A DNA stretch of 51,803 nucleotides, taken from positions 1 through 51,803 of the forward strand of contig CAYQLC010000010.1 in assembly GCA_964418325.1 (NCBI GenBank), written 5' to 3'. The notes beneath the pieces were generated by a model. The model had not been told where the DNA came from. It searched no databases and worked only from the letters and a program-made list of their open reading frames with translations. A program made the position numbers and the translations under genes. This document shows, in pieces, positions 43,055 through 51,023 of this stretch. How positions within the stretch are numbered: position 1 is the stretch's first letter; every line of letters begins with the position of its first letter. The stretch comes from IMCC26077 sp964418325. Lineage in GTDB: Bacteria > Actinomycetota > Actinomycetes > Nanopelagicales > Nanopelagicaceae.

Positions 43055-44971
43055 CTACCTAACCACCGGCAGATTGATTGCTGAGGGGTAGGTTGAACTG
43101 CAGTACAACGTATTCTCGGCTACGACCATGTGAGTATGTTTACCGACCGGCTCCCCTGTATTTGGGTTAACATCTAAGCGTGGAAAATTACTGCTCGAGA
43201 TATCTACTCGAATGCGGTGCCCAGCTTTAAAGAGGTTGCTTGTCGGGGCTATCTTGATGTGTATGGGGTACACCTTGCCTGGCTCGAGTAGCTCTTCACG
43301 TTCCCAGCTATTGCGATAGCGCAATCGCAGTATCGAATCAACGATGTTCATCGCATAGCCATCTGGATAATCTGAATTTGGCGGGGCAAGATCGATGAGC
43401 TTGACCGTGAAATCAGTATCTAATGCACTTGAACTCACCCAGAGATCGGCGCTGATTACCCCTGTAACCTCTAAATCTTCTGCGAGCGGCGCACTCTCGA
43501 AAACTAGGACATCTGGTCGATCAGAGAGCGCTCGATGTGGTGGCTTACTGCCGAAAACTTCTGAACTCTCTCGCTGATCCATGGGGCCAATGCCCACGAC
43601 GTGGCGAAGTTTGAGAACTGGCGAGAGAAAACGTGCCCACATATCATCAAGGTTCCCCGTATCTTCAGGCATCTCCATCAATCCACATAAGCTGCCACCA
43701 ACGGTAGGTACGGGATTCTCTGGATCGAAGGTGAATGTGAGCGCTCCCTCTATCTGCTTCGAAGGTTCGCGCTCCAATGTACCCTCGCTGTGTAAGTACA
43801 TCTTGGTAATTTCACTTCGCTCAAGTGGCCACGACTTCTCATTGCGCCACCTGCCGCCATGGAAGTACTTTCCCCCACTGGTCTTATGGCCATCGCCACC
43901 GCCCATCACAAATATCTGCACGGGCGGCTCATCTTTTTCTGGAGAAAGACCCTTGAGGTGGTGATCGAAGTAGCGAAGTTGTTCCTCAAAGTAATGCGCC
44001 ACTCCCCATACGCACGATGGCCCAAAGTCAACATCACCGGTAAAGGGGGAGTCGCCACGCATGCCCACGTGATTCCATGGCCCCATCACTAAGCGCTGTG
44101 GAGATCCATTTTTCTTCGCCATTGCGCTGTAGTAATCAGTCATGGCAGTTGCGTAAGGATCAAACCAGCCTCCCGAATAGAAACCTGGAATGTCAGCATG
44201 TTCTGGGTAGAAGGCTTCGAAGTTATTGCACTTCTGCGCCCAGTACTCGTCATACTCACCTCGTGTGTAGTAATCCATCAAAACTTGTTCGAGCCTGGGT
44301 ACGACAGCAAGCGGGGTCTTCCCTGGTTGCCACGGCGTCTGCATGACGAGCTTGCGCATATCGCGCAGACCATCCCACACAATTTTTTGCGCGGCCGGAT
44401 TATCTTTGATTTCTAACTCATCTTGGGCATGGACGAAGAGCGCCCAAAACATATGAAGCTGCATCGCGCCGCCTTCGCGCGCTTGATGAAAGTAGTTATT
44501 GGTTGGGGTGACATCTGGCCAAATTGCTGTGAGATGCGGGGGCCTCTCCAGTGCTGCTGCAACCTGAGTGACTGCCGCAAAGGAACTACCTACCATTCCC
44601 ACTTTGCCATTAGACCAAGGTCGGCTGGCTATCCACTCGATAGTGTCGTATCCATCTATTCCCTCGTGCGGATTCACTGTGTGAAAATATTGCCCAATAC
44701 CTTGCGATTTATATCGCCCACGAAGGTCCTGAAGTACGACTGCATATCCCCGAGTCGCAAAATACTCGCCTATCTCGATATAACGCAGATCGCTTTTGTT
44801 ATAAGGAGTACGACATAAAATCGTTGGAAATGGACCGGGCAAACCTTCGCCATTCTCTGCTGGGCGATAAATATCTGCGGCCAACCCAACGCCATCGCGC
44901 ATCGGCACGAAAACGTTCTTAGCTATAACTATTGGATTAGAGGTTCGGGTTGGTGCCTGATTTTTAGCCAT
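43055..44971 (-). CDS. CocE/NonD family hydrolase (X-Pro dipeptidyl-peptidase S15 type)
   Basis: 638 aa, alpha/beta hydrolase with a C-terminal jelly-roll. The nucleophile is S130 in GMVGSSFAA; the S15 lead-in (VFVPMRDGVGLAADIYRP) and C-terminal PTSNLFKAGHRIRVDISSSNFPRLDVNPNTGE motif match. No signal peptide is seen. Family members cleave N-terminal X-Pro dipeptides or esters and amides; which one is unclear. ATG 44971 has GGGAG upstream. The frame is open 19 codons further to 45028, without a Shine-Dalgarno. Confidence 0.9.
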   Translation of the reverse strand: MAKNQAPTRTSNPIVIAKNVFVPMRDGVGLAADIYRPAENGEGLPGPFPTILCRTPYNKSDLRYIEIGEYFATRGYAVVLQDLRGRYKSQGIGQYFHTVNPHEGIDGYDTIEWIASRPWSNGKVGMVGSSFAAVTQVAAALERPPHLTAIWPDVTPTNNYFHQAREGGAMQLHMFWALFVHAQDELEIKDNPAAQKIVWDGLRDMRKLVMQTPWQPGKTPLAVVPRLEQVLMDYYTRGEYDEYWAQKCNNFEAFYPEHADIPGFYSGGWFDPYATAMTDYYSAMAKKNGSPQRLVMGPWNHVGMRGDSPFTGDVDFGPSCVWGVAHYFEEQLRYFDHHLKGLSPEKDEPPVQIFVMGGGDGHKTSGGKYFHGGRWRNEKSWPLERSEITKMYLHSEGTLEREPSKQIEGALTFTFDPENPVPTVGGSLCGLMEMPEDTGNLDDMWARFLSPVLKLRHVVGIGPMDQRESSEVFGSKPPHRALSDRPDVLVFESAPLAEDLEVTGVISADLWVSSSALDTDFTVKLIDLAPPNSDYPDGYAMNIVDSILRLRYRNSWEREELLEPGKVYPIHIKIAPTSNLFKAGHRIRVDISSSNFPRLDVNPNTGEPVGKHTHMVVAENTLYCSSTYPSAINLPVVR

Positions 44972-45111
44972 GCTCACTCCCCCGCATGCTCTGTGATAGA
45001 GACCCTTATGGGGTTGATGGTACGCCAATACGGCTGAACCTTGCTCACGCCGTGCGTATCGAATATTGGTCGGCTAGTCTTTGCCGGACCACCTCCAAGA
45101 TTGGGACTTTA

Positions 45112-45729
45112 ATGAAGACAATTAAGCGAGTAATTCATTTTGGTGTTTTGATTCTTCTAGCCAGCGCGTTGAGTGCCCCTAACGCATCAGCCGCGATGAA
45201 ATCCCAAACTTTCAGTGGGGCTGATGACAGCGTGATTACTATCAAGAGCTTCAAGGAAGCTGCCATTATTACTGCAGAATATGAGGGTGAGGATAACTTT
45301 ATAGTTAAACCACTCGATGCAAACGGAGAACAGGGCGTCTCTTGGGTAAATGAAATCGACTCCTGGAGCGGAACTGTCTACCAAGCTCCATCAACCCGCG
45401 CCTGGGCAGCCTTCTCAGTGGAGACAGTGGGAACATGGACAATTACTATCGCGCCAATTTCCTCTGCTCCGACGGTGAGCTCAAAGAAATTTTCGGGGTC
45501 AGGATTCAAAGTCGTTAAGTTCGGTTCCTCATCAAAGGGCCTGAAACGAGCAACGATCAAACACTCTGGTGAGTCAAATTTCGTTGTGCTTCCCATTGAT
45601 AGCTCAGGTAAGCGCGGCATCTCCATGGTCAATGAAATCGGCGCTTACTCAGGAACTACCCTGCTTCCGCGTGGTACTCGTTACCTAGCAATCCAGGCTG
45701 ATGGCGATTGGAATGTCTCAATCAAGTAA
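45112..45729 (+). CDS. Secreted protein with two tandem beta-rich repeats
   Basis: 205 aa. Signal peptide (about 1-28, ...LLASALSAPNASAA), then two related units of about 85 residues (about 29-115 and 120-205). Each has FSG...NFxVxPxDxxGxxGxSxVNEIxxxSGT and ends W-x-I-x-I. It is likely a cell-surface or extracellular binding module; I do not know the name of the family. The reading frame is open to 44986, but the ATG at 45112 directly precedes the signal peptide. It is divergent from the CocE-type gene. Confidence 0.78.
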   Translation: MKTIKRVIHFGVLILLASALSAPNASAAMKSQTFSGADDSVITIKSFKEAAIITAEYEGEDNFIVKPLDANGEQGVSWVNEIDSWSGTVYQAPSTRAWAAFSVETVGTWTITIAPISSAPTVSSKKFSGSGFKVVKFGSSSKGLKRATIKHSGESNFVVLPIDSSGKRGISMVNEIGAYSGTTLLPRGTRYLAIQADGDWNVSIK

Positions 45730-45770
45730 GTCGAGAGTATTTCGAAGTAGTCATCCAGGATTATGTGGTT

Positions 45771-46538
45771 ATGGCAGCGAAACTCACCCTAACGGTCGAT
45801 TGTGGCGGGTCCTACCTGAAGAGTTCTGTTCTCGATGAGCTGGGAACTATGCATTCCAAGCTCAACAGAGTAGAAACTCCATACCCACTCACTCCCTCGT
45901 TATTTGTTGACACAATTGCCGATATTGCCGCTACTTTGCCCGCTACATATCGAGCAACAGTAGGAATGCCAGGAATGATTCGTAATGGTGTTGTCGTGGC
46001 TATCCCCCACTACGTCAATGTGGGTGGCCCCAACACGAAAGAAGATCCGGAGCTACAGGAACTATGGAGTGGGTTCGATGCCCAACGTGCCATCACGACA
46101 AAACTGGGCATTCCCACGCTCGTGCTCAACGATGCTGAAGTGCATGGTGCGGGCATCATTACTGGCACTGGCTACGAGGTGGTCATCACGCTCGGGACAG
46201 GTCTAGGTTTTGCGATTTTTTATGGAGGAAAACTAGCTCCCCATTTTGAGCTATCACATGCAACAGTTCGGCGAAGTACCACCTACGACAAATGGATTGG
46301 CGAACACGAGCGAAAGCGCTTGGGCAATATCTTCTGGTCACGTCGAATAAAACAAATGGTGGAAGAGCTTCGTCCAGTCTTTAAGTGGGATCGTCTATAT
46401 CTTGGAGGAGGCAACGCTCGACTCATTAGACCCAGCGACCTGGAGAGAATGGGTGATGATGTGGTGATTGTCCCGAATGCTGCGGGAGTCGCTGGTGGCG
46501 TGCGTGCTTGGGAATTAGAGCATTACCACCGAGGGTAG
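45771..46538 (+). CDS. ROK-family kinase, polyphosphate glucokinase-like
   Basis: 255 aa. The actin-like ATPase motifs are present: phosphate 1 VDCGGSYLKSSV (9-20), LNDAEVHG with the catalytic Asp, phosphate 2 ITLGTGLGFAIF, and LGGGNARLI. The layout follows actinobacterial PpgK, which phosphorylates glucose with polyphosphate or ATP. The ATG at 45771 has AGGA 10 nt before it; a GTG two codons earlier is nearer (4 nt). The start of a longer frame (45708) would overlap the previous gene. It joins ppx and ppk1 as the third polyphosphate-linked gene in the window. Confidence 0.84.
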   Translation: MAAKLTLTVDCGGSYLKSSVLDELGTMHSKLNRVETPYPLTPSLFVDTIADIAATLPATYRATVGMPGMIRNGVVVAIPHYVNVGGPNTKEDPELQELWSGFDAQRAITTKLGIPTLVLNDAEVHGAGIITGTGYEVVITLGTGLGFAIFYGGKLAPHFELSHATVRRSTTYDKWIGEHERKRLGNIFWSRRIKQMVEELRPVFKWDRLYLGGGNARLIRPSDLERMGDDVVIVPNAAGVAGGVRAWELEHYHRG

Positions 46539-46558
46539 TTAATACTTAATTATTCTGA

Positions 46559-47158
46559 TTAAATTTCAATGCCTAAAGAGCGTTTGATGCTCTTAATGAT
46601 TTCTGGGAAAGTCTCTTCGGGAATCAAGCCCTCAATTGCTAGTGAACTTGCACCATGAATTGCCGACCAGACAATCAGCTCTCCATTTGCTCGAACATCC
46701 CTATCAATAATGCCATGCGTAAGAAGCTCATCCAATCCACTACGAAGTAATTGAGCAGCCCTATCACCATCACCACTGAGATTGTGTTCACAGAAGCCAC
46801 CAAAAACTAATCGATAGAGATTTGGTTGCGTAGTAGCCCATTCGAAATAGGAATAACCCATCGCTTCAAACTGCTTCAGGGCTGCAACGGCTCCACTGCC
46901 CTTAACCTTAGCCATCGCCGCTATCTGCATATCGGCGAGCTGATCAAAAAGCACTTTGCCCATCGCGGAGATCAACGCATCTTTATCGGTGAAGTAGTGG
47001 TAGCTGGCACTGGGACTGACACCAATGGCTGCTGAGACTGCACGAAGGGATAAGTGATCTGGTCCGTTTTTTCTGACCAGCTCAATAGCCGCCTCAATAA
47101 GGGCATTAGCCAAATCACCGTGGTGGTACGAGGTCTTGGCCAGGGCTTTTAATGCCAT
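46559..47158 (-). CDS. TetR family transcriptional regulator
   Basis: 199 aa with an N-terminal helix-turn-helix (about res 36-62, LSLRAVSAAIGVSPSASYHYFTDKDAL) and a WHG-type C-terminal domain (PNLYRLVFGGF). Divergent from the 47.3-49.4 kb operon. Its own start lies 6 nt after a CAGGAT box with TTGAAC 17 nt upstream, so it may be leaderless. An inverted repeat spans the region between the genes, so it likely represses itself and the neighbouring operon. Ligand unknown. Confidence 0.92.
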   Translation of the reverse strand: MALKALAKTSYHHGDLANALIEAAIELVRKNGPDHLSLRAVSAAIGVSPSASYHYFTDKDALISAMGKVLFDQLADMQIAAMAKVKGSGAVAALKQFEAMGYSYFEWATTQPNLYRLVFGGFCEHNLSGDGDRAAQLLRSGLDELLTHGIIDRDVRANGELIVWSAIHGASSLAIEGLIPEETFPEIIKSIKRSLGIEI

Positions 47159-47164
47159 GGCGAC

Positions 47165-47193
47165 ATCCTGCCAAGAATCTTGACAGTGTTCAA
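47165..47193 (-). promoter_or_regulatory. Promoter of the tetR gene
   Basis: Minus strand: TTGAAC (47188-47193), 17-nt spacer, CAGGAT (47165-47170), then 6 nt to the tetR ATG. The -35 overlaps the left arm of the inverted repeat. Confidence 0.5.
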
Positions 47194-47208
47194 ATAGGCT
47201 CGCATAAT
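47180..47208 (+). promoter_or_regulatory. Promoter of the TetR-controlled operon
   Basis: TTGACA (47180-47185), spacer of 17 nt, CATAAT (47203-47208): near-consensus sigma-70 type. The expected +1 is near 47215, giving a leader of about 45 nt with GGAG before the first gene. Confidence 0.75.
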
Positions 47209-47220
47209 CTGAACAGTGTC
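47182..47220. promoter_or_regulatory. Inverted repeat, probable TetR operator
   Basis: Arms GACAGTGTTC (47182-47191) and GAACAGTGTC (47211-47220), complementary at 9 of 10 positions with a 19-nt spacer. The left arm covers both divergent -35 boxes and the right arm the plus-strand +1. Confidence 0.6.
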
Positions 47221-47260
47221 TAGATAACCCGATCTAGCACGAGGGCAGAGGGAGATTGTG

Positions 47261-47971
47261 ATGTCGATTGTGAAGGTTGCCAGATGGGCAGGGTTAGTGA
47301 GCATCATTCAAGGACTGCTCCTATTCATTCCTCTGACGGTTTTAGGTGGCGCAATCAATTGGCCAGACAGTCTCGGAGATCCTGCAGAGCTAGCTCTGCC
47401 GCGCTTACTTGAAAACGAAGGTGCGGTTCGAGCAGGTTACTTTGCTTATCTGATCTACTCAATTCTCTTTGTCATTTCCATCGCGCTTCTCGGTCAAGTC
47501 GTGCTGGGTAAGAACAGTGGTCTGCTTTTCCGGCTCATTATTGCCTTTGCGATTATCTCAGTTCTTGCTCGCAGTATTGGAATCATCCGTTGGCTCGCTC
47601 CAATGTACGATCTAGCTGATATGTGGAAGTCAGCAACATCTGATCAGGAGCGATTTGCGATTAGCGTGACTTTTGAAACTCTCAACTCTTATGGTGGAAC
47701 TATCGGTGAAGTGCTTGGTGTGAGCATCTTCGCTTCTATCACCATTCTCCTTCTTGCTATTGCAAATATTGCACGTAAGTCCCTGCCTGTGTGGTTCAGT
47801 GCGCTCGGACTGGTCTCTGCAATCGGACTTCTCTGGACCGCTACTGAAATTATTGGTGTTGACCCAGGTGATACTGCAATTTTCTTGGGTACAACCATTG
47901 TTCAGGTGTGGTTCCTACTTACTGGTCTCTGGCTGCTTGTTCGAGGACAAAAAGTCCTCGCATCAAATTAA
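47261..47971 (+). CDS. DUF4386-like multi-pass membrane protein
   Basis: 236 aa from ATG 47261 (GGAG 6 nt upstream; a GTG one codon earlier is less well placed). About six hydrophobic helices with short loops; the N-terminal ARWAGLVSIIQGLLLFIPL and mid GTIGEVLGVSIF segments resemble DUF4386 proteins, whose job is unknown. First gene of the operon facing tetR. A perfect 7-bp hairpin (CGAGGAC/GTCCTCG, loop AAAAA) lies in its last codons. Confidence 0.7.
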   Translation: MSIVKVARWAGLVSIIQGLLLFIPLTVLGGAINWPDSLGDPAELALPRLLENEGAVRAGYFAYLIYSILFVISIALLGQVVLGKNSGLLFRLIIAFAIISVLARSIGIIRWLAPMYDLADMWKSATSDQERFAISVTFETLNSYGGTIGEVLGVSIFASITILLLAIANIARKSLPVWFSALGLVSAIGLLWTATEIIGVDPGDTAIFLGTTIVQVWFLLTGLWLLVRGQKVLASN

Positions 47972-48002
47972 GAATTACGATTTAAGTCAGACAAGGAGAG
48001 AG

Positions 48003-48932
48003 ATGTCAGAAATTCATCTCGTGCTGGGTAACGGAACTGTTGGGTCGAAACTTGCAACAAAGCTTGCGCGGTCCGGCAAACGAGTCTTGGTTCTCTCCCG
48101 CACCGCTACTCACGAAGGTTCGGAAAACATCACGCATCGACAAGCGGATGCCTCATCATTACCTAGTTTGCTCACTGCCGCCCCCAAAGCAAACTTCGTT
48201 TACAACTGCATCAACCCGCCTTATGACAAATGGGATTCGCTTTGGCCCCCCTTAAACAAAGCAGTCAATGAATATGTGATGAAGACCGGCGCCGTTCTGA
48301 TCACCTGTTCAAATCTCTATGGCTATGGCCCATATGATGGAGTTCTAACTGAAGAACTTCCGCAACGTGCCCAATGGAAAAATGGACGAGTGAGAGCTCA
48401 GATGTGGGCGCAGGTTAAGTCGCTTCATGATGCCGGCAAGTTGCGCGCGACTGAAGTTCGAGCGTCTGACTACATCTGTGCCTCAGACCAAAGTCGAATG
48501 GGTGATCGAGTAGTGCCTCGACTCCTAGTAGGCAAAAGCGTCCAACTACTTGGCGCGATAGATCAACCCCATTCTTGGACTGATCCTGATGACGTGGCTG
48601 CGCTCATGGCGATAGTGGCTGAGGACTCGAGAGCATGGGGAGAACCATGGCATGTGCCCAGCAATGAACCAAAGTCCCAGCGAGAGGTGGTCTTGGATAT
48701 CGCACGCGAAATTGGCTTCGATAATCCGCAAGTGAGCTCTGTTCCACTTGTGATCGAGAAGGTACTTGGGTTGTTTAACCCAATCATCCGAGAACTCTCT
48801 GAGACAAAATATCAATTCAATACTCCGTTCATCATGAGCGACGAGAAGGCTCGGAAAGCATTCGGCCTCTCCCCCAAGCCTTGGAAAGAGATGATTCGAG
48901 ATCTAGTCGCGAGTTATCCCAAGGGCTCATGA
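48003..48932 (+). CDS. NAD(P)-dependent epimerase/dehydratase-like protein
   Basis: 309 aa, extended-SDR/Rossmann type, beginning SEIHLVLGNGTVGSKLATKLARSG (GxGxxG-like GNGTVG at 9-14). The NCINPPYDKW and YGYGPYDG parts resemble NAD-dependent epimerases with an altered active site, and the usual YxxxK is not evident. The ATG at 48003 has AAGGAG 4 nt upstream; the long open frame from 47754 overlaps the previous gene and is not used. It is the second gene of the TetR-linked operon. Confidence 0.8.
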   Translation: MSEIHLVLGNGTVGSKLATKLARSGKRVLVLSRTATHEGSENITHRQADASSLPSLLTAAPKANFVYNCINPPYDKWDSLWPPLNKAVNEYVMKTGAVLITCSNLYGYGPYDGVLTEELPQRAQWKNGRVRAQMWAQVKSLHDAGKLRATEVRASDYICASDQSRMGDRVVPRLLVGKSVQLLGAIDQPHSWTDPDDVAALMAIVAEDSRAWGEPWHVPSNEPKSQREVVLDIAREIGFDNPQVSSVPLVIEKVLGLFNPIIRELSETKYQFNTPFIMSDEKARKAFGLSPKPWKEMIRDLVASYPKGS

Positions 48933-48983
48933 TGTCCAGGTTTACACTTTTAGATATTAAGTGAATAAATACGGAGGTTTGTC

Positions 48984-49397
48984 ATGAGTGATGCAGCACG
49001 TTGGATGGTCGCCTTAGCTTTTATTTCGCTACCCACTATCGCATTTGGGGGTTATTTCCTTCTCTCAATTCTTCGACGTCAAGAAGGCACGGAAAAGATC
49101 ACACCTGAACAACGTGATTACTTCCGTGCTGGCCATGCTCATGCAGGTGTTTTAGTGCTTTTGGCAATCGTTGGTCAGATAATCCTCGATCAGTCACGTT
49201 TTGGTGAAAGCGCGACGTGGGCGCTACGAATTGGTCTTTTTGTATCACCACTCTTGATTTCTGGTGGCTTCTTTGGCAGCGCGCCACGCACGGCAGGAGG
49301 TTCTACTACCACGCTTATCAAGTTGATACCTCTGGGGGCAATCATTCTTGGAGTGAGCACAATTGGTTTGGGCGTCAGCTTGCTCATTCCGAAATAG
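48984..49397 (+). CDS. Four-helix membrane protein of unknown function
   Basis: 137 aa with hydrophobic segments near 8-30, 50-68, 78-100 and 108-135. A conserved-looking FRAGHAHAGVLVLLA motif starts the second helix; two His could bind a metal or heme, but I recognise no family. GGAGG lies 8 nt upstream. It is third in the TetR-linked operon. Its stop abuts the stop of the convergent SRPBCC gene. Confidence 0.7.
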   Translation: MSDAARWMVALAFISLPTIAFGGYFLLSILRRQEGTEKITPEQRDYFRAGHAHAGVLVLLAIVGQIILDQSRFGESATWALRIGLFVSPLLISGGFFGSAPRTAGGSTTTLIKLIPLGAIILGVSTIGLGVSLLIPK

Positions 49398-49859
49398 TTA
49401 CTGCTCAGCCAACTTCTTCAGATTGACCAGAGATTTTGCCATCGCTTTCGGCGACCACTGAACTTCGCGTTTCATCAGTACTTTTGGTGCGGTACGTCCA
49501 TCCATCCACTCTGTAACCTCAGTGCGATTCTGATCGAGGGCTTTGAATTCATAGCGCCAGATATTCCGGGCAAGTGGAGTCCAGGCGATGAGCTTGTCCT
49601 GCTCGAACTCGACCACTTTGTTCTTCATGACATATGGCAGACCTCGACGCATCTTCATCCAGAAAATCGAGCCGAGTTCTAACTTCTCAGGACCGACCAT
49701 TTCACCTTGAACCATCTTGGAACCATCGATGACAGGATGCATCTTCGGATTGGCCACTAGCGCGAAGATCTTGGCTGCAGGGGCATCAATAACGATTCGA
49801 GCCCCCACAAGCCATGGGATACCAGAGTCGACGATTTCTGCGCGCACCCCATAAGTCAA
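49398..49859 (-). CDS. SRPBCC family (START-like) protein
   Basis: 153 aa of the polyketide-cyclase/START-like fold: the start VDSGIPWLVGARIVIDAPAAKIFALVANPKMHPVIDGSK is the usual first strand plus helix pair, and WSPKAMAKSLVNLKKLAEQ the long C-terminal helix. Such proteins bind hydrophobic ligands in a cavity. Ligand unknown. Divergent from the XRE-regulator gene, 84 bp away. Confidence 0.83.
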   Translation of the reverse strand: MTYGVRAEIVDSGIPWLVGARIVIDAPAAKIFALVANPKMHPVIDGSKMVQGEMVGPEKLELGSIFWMKMRRGLPYVMKNKVVEFEQDKLIAWTPLARNIWRYEFKALDQNRTEVTEWMDGRTAPKVLMKREVQWSPKAMAKSLVNLKKLAEQ

Positions 49860-49910
49860 GCAAAGTTAACACCAAGGGTGCAACAGATAACCGACACGTC
49901 GAGGTATGTT

Positions 49911-49941
49911 GCATTAATGCTACATAGCATTTATGCTACAT
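49911..49941 (+). repeat. Tandem 15-bp repeats over the XRE-regulator promoter
   Basis: GCATTAATGCTACAT and GCATTTATGCTACAT, a 16-bp period with one mismatch. Each contains an inverted ATGC/GCAT core. The second repeat contains the TATGCT -10 box. It is likely the operator of the encoded regulator. Confidence 0.7.
49932..49937 (+). promoter_or_regulatory. -10 box of the leaderless XRE-regulator transcript
   Basis: TATGCT, 6 nt before the ATG at 49944, so +1 is the A of the start codon. It lies within the second tandem repeat. Confidence 0.55.
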
Positions 49942-49943
49942 GC

Positions 49944-50177
49944 ATGAGCCGAAATCCCGAAGAGCCGGTCTACAACCGGATCGAGCAGGCGCGCACCGCC
50001 CTGGGGCTTACTCGGCAGGAACTCGCTGACCAGGTAGGGGTCCACTATCAGACCATCGGCTACCTAGAGCGTGAGGAATACAGCCCCTCTCTAGTCCTAG
50101 CCCTTCGCATTTCTGAAGCGCTCAACACCCCCATCTCTGAACTGTTCTCACTCGCCCAATTCAAGAAAGGCAAATAA
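49944..50177 (+). CDS. Small XRE-type (YozG/DUF-like) helix-turn-helix regulator
   Basis: 77 aa. An XRE HTH fills most of it (IEQARTALGLTRQELADQVGVHYQTIGYLEREEYSPSLVLALRISEALN). The frame is open to 49878 but the ATG at 49944 fits the leaderless geometry. It resembles small HTH proteins encoded ahead of membrane proteins; the two membrane genes follow with no gap, so it probably controls them and, through the tandem repeats, itself. Confidence 0.86.
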   Translation: MSRNPEEPVYNRIEQARTALGLTRQELADQVGVHYQTIGYLEREEYSPSLVLALRISEALNTPISELFSLAQFKKGK

Positions 50178-51023
50178 ATGTCAGAGCTATCAATCATCGT
50201 GGTGAATTTAGGAGCGCTTGCAATCGCCTACTTTCTAATTTACCCAAAATATGCGGGTAACGATGTAAAGAAATTGGCGTGGTTAGATACCGCGGTAGGT
50301 GTTTGTGTTCTGATAGTTCTGGCTCCATTCAACTGGAATTCACCGAGTGACTACACATTTATTGCTTTTGATACTAACTGGTGGATATTTGCCATTCTTA
50401 GTTATACCCTGCTTGAGCTTCCGCTCTTCTATTTGTATGTCAAGGCTCGCGGACTGGGCTCCCAGTACCGCGAAATGTTCGCGCTTAATTCTGGATTCAC
50501 TCAGATGGCAAGTGAGAAATCTGTTCAGAAACAGCTCGCTGATACAAAGTGGGATGGTCTTCGAACTAAGGGCGCACTTCAGTTCTTAGTCCTGAGCGCC
50601 AACGCGACTGCTCTGGTGGGAACAATCTTCCTTTTCCTAGTTGGAGATAATGATTGGGCAGTCCTAACAATTTTGTACATTGCAATCCTCTTCATCTTCT
50701 GGTTCTTACTCCGCACTGCAGTCCGTTTGATTCCTGATGCTCCCGATAACGCCCTTGATGAGAGAATGATTCAAGAGCGAAATAGCGTTTACCACCGCGC
50801 ATATCAGTATCTTTTCGGAATATCTGGCGTATTAGCAGGAGCTCTACTTGGATACACGGTGGCTTCGGACTTTTTGGACGATGGCGATGGGTTTAACTAT
50901 CAGATTAATCTCACGTGGCCACAAATAAATGCGATTTTCTGGCTGGTCTTCGGTTACGCCTACATGCTCCCCTCACTGATTATGGCCTGGCGCGAATCAA
51001 AGCGACTTGAAAGGAAATCATGA
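50178..51023 (+). CDS. Membrane protein, paralogue A of a DUF2178-like pair
   Basis: 281 aa with about seven hydrophobic segments. A duplicated-unit signature, PDAPDNALDERMIQERNSVYHRAYQYLFG, lies near 190-218 between helices. Its start immediately follows the HTH gene stop. The same motif is in the next gene. These HTH-plus-membrane-protein pairs are common and their function is unknown; I recognise only a likeness to DUF2178-type proteins. Confidence 0.75.
   Translation: MSELSIIVVNLGALAIAYFLIYPKYAGNDVKKLAWLDTAVGVCVLIVLAPFNWNSPSDYTFIAFDTNWWIFAILSYTLLELPLFYLYVKARGLGSQYREMFALNSGFTQMASEKSVQKQLADTKWDGLRTKGALQFLVLSANATALVGTIFLFLVGDNDWAVLTILYIAILFIFWFLLRTAVRLIPDAPDNALDERMIQERNSVYHRAYQYLFGISGVLAGALLGYTVASDFLDDGDGFNYQINLTWPQINAIFWLVFGYAYMLPSLIMAWRESKRLERKS

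Noticed and set aside
47942..47960. CGAGGAC-AAAAA-GTCCTCG hairpin at the end of the DUF4386-like gene as a terminator
   Set aside because: It lies before the stop codon, has no T-run, and the next gene has its own Shine-Dalgarno and belongs to the same operon.
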